Assembly (NCBI GenBank): GCA_900318405.1
Contig: ONKP01000013.1
Location: 1-45,226, forward strand
DNA: 45,226 nt
Direction of reading: 5' to 3'
From: an uncultured Eubacteriales bacterium
Lineage (GTDB): Bacteria; Bacillota; Clostridia; Lachnospirales; Lachnospiraceae
In this document: piece after piece, positions 38,161-45,226 of the stretch
Numbering within the stretch: the first letter of the stretch is position 1
How the letters are laid out: every line of letters starts with the position of its first letter
The notes under the pieces: generated by a model
Databases searched by the model: none
What the model was told of the DNA's origin: nothing
The model's input: the letters and a program-made list of their open reading frames with translations, nothing else
Program-made: the position numbers and the translations under genes

Positions 38161-40722
38161 ATGGATGTATTTACACGGTTCGCACCGTTCATTCAGGATT
38201 TCATATACAGAAATAACTGGCAGTCGCTCCGCGCCATCCAGGCGGCGGCAGCCGACGCCATTTTCAATACGGACGACAATCTGCTGCTCTGCGCCTCGAC
38301 TGCTTCAGGAAAGACGGAGGCGGCATTTTTTCCGATCCTGACGCTTCTGTCCGAGGATCCGCCGGCATCCGTCGGCGCACTCTATATAGGACCGCTGAAG
38401 GCGCTCATCAATGATCAGTTTTCCCGGCTCAATGACCTCTGCGAGGAGGCGGACATTCCGGTGTGGCACTGGCACGGTGATGTCGCGCAGTCACACAAGC
38501 GGAAGCTTCTGAAGCATCCGTCCGGCATTCTTCAGATCACGCCGGAGTCTCTGGAGGCGCTCATGCTCCGCCGTCACGCGGAAATCAGCCGTCTGTTCGG
38601 TGATCTCCGCTTCGTCGTCATCGATGAGGTGCATTCCCTGATGCGCGGAGACAGAGGCGGTCAGACGCTCTGTCTACTGGAACGCCTGTCCCAGACAGCC
38701 GGCTGCCATCCGAGAAGAGTCGGACTTTCGGCGACCATCGGTGATCTGGAGGCGACGGGACGTTTTCTCTCCGCAGGTACCGGCCGCGGAACCGTGATTC
38801 CGCGCGTCGAGGGGCCCCGCGAGACATGGCACCTCTCGATGGAGCATTTCTACACCACCGGCCCGCAGGCGGCAGACCCTGAACGGCGCACTGCCTCTGA
38901 GGAAAAAATACAGGCCGACGATGTCATCGATGCCTGCGTGCTCAACACCGTAAGCCCTGTATCTCCCGGACATGAAGCTGACAGTCAGTCCGATCATACT
39001 GTTTCTTCCGCCTCTGTAAGTACATTCCGGACGGATTCCATGCCATTGTCACCGGATCAGGCAACTCAGAGCTCCCGGAATCCCATGCAGGCCGTCAGCA
39101 CATCAGCCGACATTCCTCAGTCGGGTGATACGCCGGCTGACATTCCTCAGTCGGATGATACACCCGCCGACATTCCGCTGCCCCGACTGGCGCCGGCTAC
39201 CGATCAGGCGCCCCTCGCCGCGGATCCGGGGATCGGCTATATTTTTGAACACACAAGGGGTAAGAAATGCCTCGTCTTCTGCAACTCGCGGGAGGAGGCG
39301 GAGGCCGTCACCACGACGCTCCGGCAGTACTGCGAGGCAAAACATGAGCCGGACCGCTTCCTGATCCATCACGGCAATCTGTCCTCTTCACTGCGTCTCT
39401 CAGCCGAGGATGCCATGAAAGATGACAGCCAGTGCCTGACAACCGTCACGACCTCAACGCTGGAACTCGGCATCGACATCGGCCGGCTCGAGCGCGCTTT
39501 TCAGATCGATGCACCGTTCACGGTTTCCTCTTTTCTGCAGCGCATGGGCAGAACCGGACGCCGCGGACAGCCGCCGGAAATGTGGTTTGTCATGCGCGAG
39601 GATCCGCCGGAACCGCGTGCGATGCTGCCGGAAAACATCCCCTGGAAGCTTCTGCAGGGCATAGCCCTTGTGCAGGTGTATCTGGAGGAGCGCTGGGTGG
39701 AACCGCCGCGTCTCGACCGCATGCCCTACAGCCTGCTCTATCATCAGACGATGAGCACGCTGATGGCCGGCGGAGAGATGACGCCCGCGGAACTCGCCTC
39801 GCGCGTGCTCTCGCTGTCTGTTTTTTACCGGATCTCACAGGATGATTACCGCATCCTGCTCCGCCACCTGATCTCCATCGACCATATACAGGTCACGGAG
39901 CGCGGCGGACTGATCGTGGGGCTTGCCGGAGAACGGATCACGAACTCCTTCCGTTTCTATGCTGTTTTTCAGGAAAATGAGGAATTTACAGTACGCGCCG
40001 ACTCGGAGGAACTCGGGACGATCGTCGCTCCTCCGCCCGTCGGTGAAAAAATAGCGATTGCCGGTCACGTCTGGGTTGTCGAGGAGATCGACCGGGATCG
40101 ACACACAGTATACTGCGAAATGGTCAAGGGCAATGTCCCCGCCTATTTCGGTGACTGCCCGGGTGATATCAATACGCACATTCTGGAGCGGATGCGACAG
40201 GTTCTCGTGGAAGACAATACGTATCCGTATCTGATGCGAAATGCCACCGCCCGCCTGGATACCGCGCGCCTGATGGCCCGCCATGCCGGTGTGACGGAGG
40301 AGCCGCTGATCCCGATGGGCGGGAATACCTGGGCTCTGTTTCCGTGGCTCGGCACCTATGCTTTTCTCGCGCTCGAACGCTTTCTGCGCCTGATCTGCGG
40401 TCCACGCCTCGGCATCAAAAACATGGACAGCGCGCGCCCGTACTACCTGCAGTTCACGATGAGGACAACCCGCAGTGAATTCTACGAGATCGTCAGCCAC
40501 GCCGCTGAGCAGCCGCTGAATCCGATGGATCTGCTGTATCCGAAGGAAGAGCCGTACTTTGACAAGTATGACGAATTCGTCCCCGTCGAGCTTCTTCGAA
40601 AGGGCTTTGCGCTCAGTGTCCTCGACACAAAGGGCATGCTCGTGCGCGTCCGCTCTTGGAGCCGGTTCGTCCCCGGAAAAATCAACGGCAGCAGTTCTCC
40701 ACGTCTTCCCGGTAATCATTGA
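38161..40722 (+). CDS. Lhr-like DEVH-box helicase (Shango-like helicase component)
   Basis: This is an 853-residue SF2 helicase. Motif I is ASTASGKTEA (45-54), motif II DEVH (155-158), motif III LSATIGD (189-195), motif VI QRMGRTGRRGQ (460-470); the C-terminal half resembles Lhr-type DNA helicases. Start ATG 38161 has GGAG 7 bases upstream; ATG 38155 is too close to it. An unusual low-complexity insertion of about 115 residues (about 240-355), with 30-bp tandem units encoding ADIPQS(G/D)DTP, lies between the two RecA domains. It is probably co-transcribed with the ATPase gene. Its last 41 bp overlap the convergent TerB gene. Confidence 0.9.
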   Translation: MDVFTRFAPFIQDFIYRNNWQSLRAIQAAAADAIFNTDDNLLLCASTASGKTEAAFFPILTLLSEDPPASVGALYIGPLKALINDQFSRLNDLCEEADIPVWHWHGDVAQSHKRKLLKHPSGILQITPESLEALMLRRHAEISRLFGDLRFVVIDEVHSLMRGDRGGQTLCLLERLSQTAGCHPRRVGLSATIGDLEATGRFLSAGTGRGTVIPRVEGPRETWHLSMEHFYTTGPQAADPERRTASEEKIQADDVIDACVLNTVSPVSPGHEADSQSDHTVSSASVSTFRTDSMPLSPDQATQSSRNPMQAVSTSADIPQSGDTPADIPQSDDTPADIPLPRLAPATDQAPLAADPGIGYIFEHTRGKKCLVFCNSREEAEAVTTTLRQYCEAKHEPDRFLIHHGNLSSSLRLSAEDAMKDDSQCLTTVTTSTLELGIDIGRLERAFQIDAPFTVSSFLQRMGRTGRRGQPPEMWFVMREDPPEPRAMLPENIPWKLLQGIALVQVYLEERWVEPPRLDRMPYSLLYHQTMSTLMAGGEMTPAELASRVLSLSVFYRISQDDYRILLRHLISIDHIQVTERGGLIVGLAGERITNSFRFYAVFQENEEFTVRADSEELGTIVAPPPVGEKIAIAGHVWVVEEIDRDRHTVYCEMVKGNVPAYFGDCPGDINTHILERMRQVLVEDNTYPYLMRNATARLDTARLMARHAGVTEEPLIPMGGNTWALFPWLGTYAFLALERFLRLICGPRLGIKNMDSARPYYLQFTMRTTRSEFYEIVSHAAEQPLNPMDLLYPKEEPYFDKYDEFVPVELLRKGFALSVLDTKGMLVRVRSWSRFVPGKINGSSSPRLPGNH

Positions 40723-42964
40723 TCAGCGTCGGTGTATCACCGTCCACTTCGATCACGGTGTCACCGATCTGATCAAACAATGCTTCGTTGATATCATCCG
40801 CCAGCAGGGACACAGAGCCGAGTTCCGGATGCGCATGCACATATGCCTTACCGTCTCCTCCTGCCAGCAGCTCGCGTAGAAAATCCTTTTGCGCCGGTGT
40901 GAGAATGCTGCTGTCCTGCGTGTCCGGAGCACTGTCGTCCGCCTTCATCTGTGCAGACGGCAGAACACTGCCACCCACCTCTTCCTTTGTATCTTCTTCA
41001 GCGGCTCGCTTTCCGGGATCTGTACGGTCAGAAGTTATACCTGAAGTCAAGACTGAAGTTATGTCAGAACCGTGACCGGCAGGCAGGGTATTCACCCCGG
41101 TGTGCAGGGCTGCGATCGGATCGACGAATTCAGCGTCGTCCACGATCAGCTGATTTCTGGTATGCACCGCATTCTGACGAATCTCTCCCAGCTTATCCAG
41201 TTGAATATGTACTTTTGGTCTGGCGGCTTCGCGTTTTTCCTCCAGATATGCTTCCACTGTCTGCGCGATCACCTCAGCCAGCGTGCTGCTGACAATTTTT
41301 TTCGTGAGCTTGGCGGTATAGCCCGTGAGGTCGCGGAGATCTCTTTCCGCCTCACGCATCACATCACCCAGGAAAGGATCTTTCTTTTTCAGAAAAAGAT
41401 ATCGTTCACAGGTCCATCTGCCATCATGGCATACGAACACATGGGACGCATCTGCAGCGTATGTGTAATTGTCGTAATGCAGTCTGTCATAAAAAACAGC
41501 CGTCTGAAACATATAGTACAGGAAATTGTCTTTGCCCCCGTACATCGTCTCCAGGAGCATGCGTTTGCCGTTCTGCATATAGAAGCGGCAGACCGCGGCA
41601 TAGGAACGGACGCAGACCTCCTCCAGATCTTCCGCATGTTTCCTGTAATAAGGCGATTTCGAAGGATCCCGGGAGGACAGACAGCAGATTGCCCGGAAAA
41701 CTGCATGCAAATCCGGCCTGTCAGATGCATTCACTGCAGTCATTTTTTCTCCGGCATATGTATCCGGCAAATCTTTAGCATCAGTCTTCTCATCAACAGG
41801 AGCATTGGATGCATCCTCCGCATATCCCGTCCCTGCGGTTTCTGTATTCCTTTTCTCTTCGCCCTGAACATCAGAGACCTTCTCCTGAGATTCGGTTTCT
41901 CCTGCATATTCGGTGCGCAGATATCGCTCATACTCTTCCAGCGTATGGATGGCTTCTGCTTGTCCGCCGTCATCTTCAGACAGCGTGATGGCCGGATCAA
42001 CCTGATAATAAACGGCAAAATCACGCAGCCACCGCCACAGGTGTGTTCTGAACCAGCCATCATGCTGGCCGAATGTCCTGTAGAGGATTGCCAGTTTCCG
42101 ATACCCTTCCTCCGCCGGAATGTCATCCGTGTTATTGATGAGCTCATAGGCATGCATATACGCGAAGGAAATATTGTTCTTTACATATCGCACCACATGT
42201 TCTTCCAGTGTGTTTCCCTCTGCAGAGCTTTCCATCTGATCCGGCTGTTGCTCTGTACGCGTGCACGCATCAGATTCACGCGACAGCATCGTTTTTTCAA
42301 ACTTCCGCCACACCGTGCGCCATGTCAGATATTCCCGCAGCTGACGAAGCGTCATGGACCTGTAGGTGGGATAATACGCCTGATACCGCTCGTGAATCGG
42401 GAAGTAATCTTCCAGTCCGTAAACGATCCTGCCCTGCTGATAAAAAATCTCTGCATCCATGCGCGAGCCCTGATCGTACGCTGAAGAAACCGCATACATC
42501 TGCTTCAGCACTTCACGCGTCTCGTCGCTGAGTCCTCGGAGCGCTTCATCATCTGCAGAACCACTGCTCTTCGTTCGTTCTTTCAAAACAAACCCACTGT
42601 TGAATTTGTTCGCCAGACCAGTGACGTCACCCGTTCGATCCTTCGGAACAGCTCTGCCACGTATCCGATTTTCCTGTACAGCCATACTGCCTGTTAGATT
42701 TTCCAGGGCGGCCCCAAAATTTGGCTGGTCTTCTGTAGTACTCTTCCCATTCTGTCGCTCTCCCGGAGCGCTCTCATCACTCTGTCTTCCCTGCGCAACT
42801 GCACTTCTACCTGATCGTTCACCAGGGACCGATCTGCCATCCGGTCTGTCTCTGAAATGCAGAGGAATATCCTGATACCCGGATGTAAAGCGAACCTCTT
42901 GTGTATTCTGTTTTTCCTTATTATTGTCCCGTTCTTCCAAAGCTCCGCTCTCCCGCTGACACAA
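40682..42964 (-). CDS. sngA: TerB_N/TerB_C protein (Shango-like TerB component)
   Basis: This 760-residue soluble protein has a TerB_N domain from about residue 165 (MDAEIFYQQGRIVYGLEDYF, with the Y-x-P-T-Y-R-S-M and TLRQLREYLTWRT stretch) and a TerB_C domain at the end (LTPAQKDFLRELLAGG to EVDGDTPTLINDYRED). In Shango systems a TerB-domain protein works with an ATPase and a helicase, both present here. Residues 35-135 are Arg/Ser/Gly-rich and repetitive, probably disordered. The start is TTG 42964, with AGAGGAAAA 11 bases upstream; no ATG lies near. Unlike usual Shango operons, it faces the helicase gene and overlaps it by 41 bp. Alternative: a tellurite-stress TerB protein, but no ter genes are seen. 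Confidence 0.86.
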   Translation of the reverse strand: MCQRESGALEERDNNKEKQNTQEVRFTSGYQDIPLHFRDRPDGRSVPGERSGRSAVAQGRQSDESAPGERQNGKSTTEDQPNFGAALENLTGSMAVQENRIRGRAVPKDRTGDVTGLANKFNSGFVLKERTKSSGSADDEALRGLSDETREVLKQMYAVSSAYDQGSRMDAEIFYQQGRIVYGLEDYFPIHERYQAYYPTYRSMTLRQLREYLTWRTVWRKFEKTMLSRESDACTRTEQQPDQMESSAEGNTLEEHVVRYVKNNISFAYMHAYELINNTDDIPAEEGYRKLAILYRTFGQHDGWFRTHLWRWLRDFAVYYQVDPAITLSEDDGGQAEAIHTLEEYERYLRTEYAGETESQEKVSDVQGEEKRNTETAGTGYAEDASNAPVDEKTDAKDLPDTYAGEKMTAVNASDRPDLHAVFRAICCLSSRDPSKSPYYRKHAEDLEEVCVRSYAAVCRFYMQNGKRMLLETMYGGKDNFLYYMFQTAVFYDRLHYDNYTYAADASHVFVCHDGRWTCERYLFLKKKDPFLGDVMREAERDLRDLTGYTAKLTKKIVSSTLAEVIAQTVEAYLEEKREAARPKVHIQLDKLGEIRQNAVHTRNQLIVDDAEFVDPIAALHTGVNTLPAGHGSDITSVLTSGITSDRTDPGKRAAEEDTKEEVGGSVLPSAQMKADDSAPDTQDSSILTPAQKDFLRELLAGGDGKAYVHAHPELGSVSLLADDINEALFDQIGDTVIEVDGDTPTLINDYREDVENCCR

Positions 42965-43108
42965 CCTGTATTTTTCCTCTGCATCTGATGCTTCGTGCCA
43001 CTTTCACGCTCCGCACGGATAATATGTCAGTTTTAAACCTGTTATCCCGCATGAAAATTGTATAACATTCTGAAGAAATATGACAGACAGCGCGCTATAA
43101 TAGGGCTG

Positions 43109-43137
43109 TTGCTGAAAAAATATTGTTAAAATAATAT
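43109..43137 (+). promoter_or_regulatory. Promoter of the membrane protein gene
   Basis: A -35 TTGCTG (43109-43114), 17-bp spacer and -10 TAATAT (43132-43137), close to the start at 43166. A further TATAAT at about 43096 lacks a -35. Confidence 0.55.
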
Positions 43138-43165
43138 CATGCGCAAGAGGGGGTAACATTTCAAA

Positions 43166-44146
43166 ATGCAGAACACAAAGAACGAATTGTCATTCAGCAG
43201 CCGAAAAGGGCCCGTCATTCTTTCCGGAATCCTGGCTGTTCTCATGGTTTTTGTTTCTGAGTTTCTGCACTCCTCCGAAATTCTTTTTCCGGAAATATGC
43301 GCCATCCTCTGTGGCGCATGGATCATGCCGCGCCAGGCGTGGAACGTTGACCGGAAGCGCATGTTTCTTCTGATGAGCACGGGCGCCGTCTTTGGCGTGG
43401 TCATCAACCTCTCCCTTGCCTCATGGCCGCTCGCGGCGCGTGCCCCGCTCGGCTTCGCTTTCTGCGCCGTCATGATGATGCTGACCGGTGCGGAAATGGC
43501 ACCGATGTTTTCCGCCGCTGTCCTTCCGATGCTTCTCTCGACAGATACACCGGTCTATCCGATTGCCGTCTGCACATTGATCGCCCTGATCATGATCGGA
43601 CAGATCCTGCTGGAACGCCACCAGATCCGGGAGCCGATCCATTTCAGAAAAAATAATCTCACGAAAGAAACTGCACGCTCATGGCTTCTCCGCTGTGCCG
43701 TGCTCTGTGCCATTGCCTGCCCGCTGTACGCCGCCGGTATGTCCTTCATGGCCGTACCGCCGCTGCTCGTGGCATTCGTTGAACTGACGCACACAGACAG
43801 TCCTCTGCGGACAAAACCTGTGCGCACCTGGCTCTGCCTGACCCTTGCATCACTGACAGGCGCTGTCGCGCGAAACGCCGTAGAAGCCGGCATGATCTCA
43901 AAGACGCTGGCAGCAGCCATTGGCTTTGTTGTCCTGATCACCGTCTGGGACCGCCTGCACGTGTTGTTTCCACCGGCCGGTGCGATCCTCTTTCTGGCAC
44001 TGCTTGCTCCATGGCAGAATGCATGGGTGTATCCTCTGGAGACAGCCGTCGGCGCAGCCATCTGGATTGTCGCAGCGCTCCTCATCTTCAGAAATCGTGA
44101 AGAAGAGCCTGTGCTCACCGGTTCAGCCACAGGAGACATTGCCTGA
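43166..44146 (+). CDS. Multi-pass membrane protein of unknown function
   Basis: This 326-residue protein has about nine or ten hydrophobic segments covering nearly its whole length after a short polar N-terminus, and a charged loop near residue 150 (LLERHQIREPIHFRKNN). The stretch FPPAGAILFLALLAP near the C-terminus recalls the PxGA motif of HPP-family membrane proteins, but the match is too short to assign the family. AGAGGGGG lies 13 bases before the ATG, a somewhat long spacing. It is convergent with the CobW-type gene, 23 bp away, with no clear terminator between them. No function can be given. Confidence 0.78.
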   Translation: MQNTKNELSFSSRKGPVILSGILAVLMVFVSEFLHSSEILFPEICAILCGAWIMPRQAWNVDRKRMFLLMSTGAVFGVVINLSLASWPLAARAPLGFAFCAVMMMLTGAEMAPMFSAAVLPMLLSTDTPVYPIAVCTLIALIMIGQILLERHQIREPIHFRKNNLTKETARSWLLRCAVLCAIACPLYAAGMSFMAVPPLLVAFVELTHTDSPLRTKPVRTWLCLTLASLTGAVARNAVEAGMISKTLAAAIGFVVLITVWDRLHVLFPPAGAILFLALLAPWQNAWVYPLETAVGAAIWIVAALLIFRNREEEPVLTGSATGDIA

Positions 44147-44169
44147 AGCCCACAGCAAACTGCATCTTA

Positions 44170-45165
44170 TCAGATAGAATAGTCTGTCACGCTCCGTGTC
44201 TCCCCGAAAGCTTCACCGATCGCCTTTTCATTCATCTGACCGCCCACGACGATAATGACCTCCTCGCGGTCGTCTTTCTTCGTGGCGGACGGACGAATCT
44301 CCGTTTTTTCCGCCGTGGCGTTCAGACTCATCCACGCATTCGTCTCCGTATCGTGGAAAAATCCCTTGATCCGGATCACCTGTCCGAACCTGTCTCTGTT
44401 CGACAGGAGCTCGGCCGCCAGTGCACGCATATCAGCTTCTGACCGGTTCACATGGAAATAGAACAGACTCTGAAAGCTTCCGTCCTCGGCAAAATGCATG
44501 CGTACCATATCCGCAGAGACACGGCCTGCATGCTCTATTTTTTCCCAGTCTTCTTCTGTGAAATCCGCCCACTTTCTCACCAGCACAGGCGCCTTCAGAA
44601 AATCTCTGGTACAGTGAAATTTATCACCCGCACGCTGCAGCCGTCTGCGGATTCTTTCAACGGTTCCCGGAATATCCCGGATATCCTTATCGTGCACCTT
44701 CGATACCACGATCAGGCCGGCGGTCGCCGCCTGATCCGCCAGCAGGTATTCCGAGCTCTCCGGAAGCTCTTCCGGGATATCCGCCGGAACGATGGAGATC
44801 ACGTTGCCGATCTCATACCAGGAACTGATCGGATCATCATAAAGAATATTGTAAAATTCCTCTGTGTCAAAAACGCCGGAAGGCTCCACGATCACACGCT
44901 CATAGCCGAGCATGCCCATGGAGATCAGCTTGGTCCGGAACCGCCTTCTCTGGCAGTCCGGATCCCCGGCAACGACCATCTCAATGTCACACAGATCGCC
45001 GATTTTTTCCTCCAGAAGAGCCCTGTCCACACTGATCGCGCCGTAATCGTTGGCGATCAGGCACACCGGCCCGCACTTCTCTGCCATATGCCGCGCATAC
45101 GTTGTTATAAAGGTTGTTTTTCCGGCACCCAGCATGCCGGTGATCAGATCCGTTTTTTTCATCAT
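44170..45165 (-). CDS. CobW/P47K-family GTPase with atypical motifs
   Basis: The 331-residue protein is of the G3E GTPase family that includes metal chaperones (COG0523). Walker A is GMLGAGKTT (10-18), and switch region NDYGAISVDRALL and VIVEPSGVFD (Walker B-like, Glu-Pro-Ser-Gly) are seen. The C-terminal CobW_C-like domain has FYFHVNRSEADMRALAAEL. The usual metal-binding CxCC after the switch is absent: the position reads VAGDPDCQRRR with one Cys. The NKxD guanine motif is altered to SKVHD. So metal handling and nucleotide choice may differ from typical members. GGAGAT precedes two ATG codons (45165 and 45162). Confidence 0.86.
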   Translation of the reverse strand: MMKKTDLITGMLGAGKTTFITTYARHMAEKCGPVCLIANDYGAISVDRALLEEKIGDLCDIEMVVAGDPDCQRRRFRTKLISMGMLGYERVIVEPSGVFDTEEFYNILYDDPISSWYEIGNVISIVPADIPEELPESSEYLLADQAATAGLIVVSKVHDKDIRDIPGTVERIRRRLQRAGDKFHCTRDFLKAPVLVRKWADFTEEDWEKIEHAGRVSADMVRMHFAEDGSFQSLFYFHVNRSEADMRALAAELLSNRDRFGQVIRIKGFFHDTETNAWMSLNATAEKTEIRPSATKKDDREEVIIVVGGQMNEKAIGEAFGETRSVTDYSI

Positions 45166-45226
45166 ATCTCCAGCTTTGGATAATCTTTCTTTTGGTGAGG
45201 AATAAAATCGCGGATTACACCTAGTA

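Noticed and set aside
36614..42964. Classification as a BREX system
   Set aside because: A BrxD-type ATPase and an Lhr-like helicase occur in some BREX types, but no BrxC, PglX, PglZ or BrxA/B gene is present, and the TerB protein fits Shango better.
40682..42964. Tellurite-resistance operon
   Set aside because: Only the TerB-type domains are seen; no terC, terD, terE or terZ relatives lie nearby.

Overview
The window looks like chromosomal DNA of a moderately high-GC member of the Clostridia, most likely a Lachnospiraceae-type anaerobe. The indications are strong Gram-positive Shine-Dalgarno sites, Bacillota-type GalT and PrsW proteins, a small RelA/SpoT-domain synthetase, desulfoferrodoxin, an HrcA/CIRCE-like site at an hsp20 gene, and SLH-anchored surface proteins. 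I see no insertion sequence, phage gene, CRISPR array or rRNA. The one tRNA is tRNA-Leu(CAG) at the left edge.

Layout. 0.1-3.2 kb: tRNA-Leu, a flavin-reductase-like protein and a DUF2142 membrane protein. 3.4-13.0 kb: an alpha-galactoside utilisation cluster on the minus strand. It reads TetR regulator, unknown GT-B-like protein, GPH sugar symporter, GH36 alpha-galactosidase, GalK, GalT: uptake of melibiose/raffinose-type sugars, release of galactose, and its conversion to glucose-1-phosphate. 13.2-15.3 kb: a small orphan protein, a PrsW-type intramembrane protease and an XRE regulator. 15.4-20.1 kb: nth, leuS, an orphan OmpR-type response regulator and a small alarmone synthetase. 20.6-25.4 kb: a solitary rhaD, an alpha/beta hydrolase with a tandem-ACT protein, glyA and a PfkB-family sugar kinase. 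25.5-28.6 kb: an MBOAT O-acyltransferase with its DHHW partner. 29.0-36.3 kb: superoxide reductase, two secreted cell-wall proteins (a lectin-L,D-transpeptidase and an SLH papain-like protease), Hsp20 and a 1-phosphofructokinase-like kinase. 36.6-43.0 kb: a defence-like island of a DUF2791/BrxD-type ATPase, an Lhr-like DEVH helicase and a TerB_N/TerB_C protein. 43.2-45.2 kb: a multi-pass membrane protein and an atypical CobW-type GTPase.

Three signals stand out. (1) The ATPase + helicase + TerB trio matches the Shango anti-phage system, but the TerB gene is convergent with the other two, overlaps the helicase 3' end by 41 bp, and a 133-bp palindrome separates ATPase and helicase. (2) Four copies of a structured repeat lie at 1-91, 3260-3356, 13024-13126 and 28818-28912. 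Each starts in the U-tract of an intrinsic terminator on the same strand, and copies 1 and 2 show compensatory base-pair changes. (3) In-frame minisatellites have expanded in at least five unrelated genes, including the cytosolic alpha-galactosidase and the helicase. The lectin-L,D-transpeptidase also appears frameshifted just after its signal peptide.
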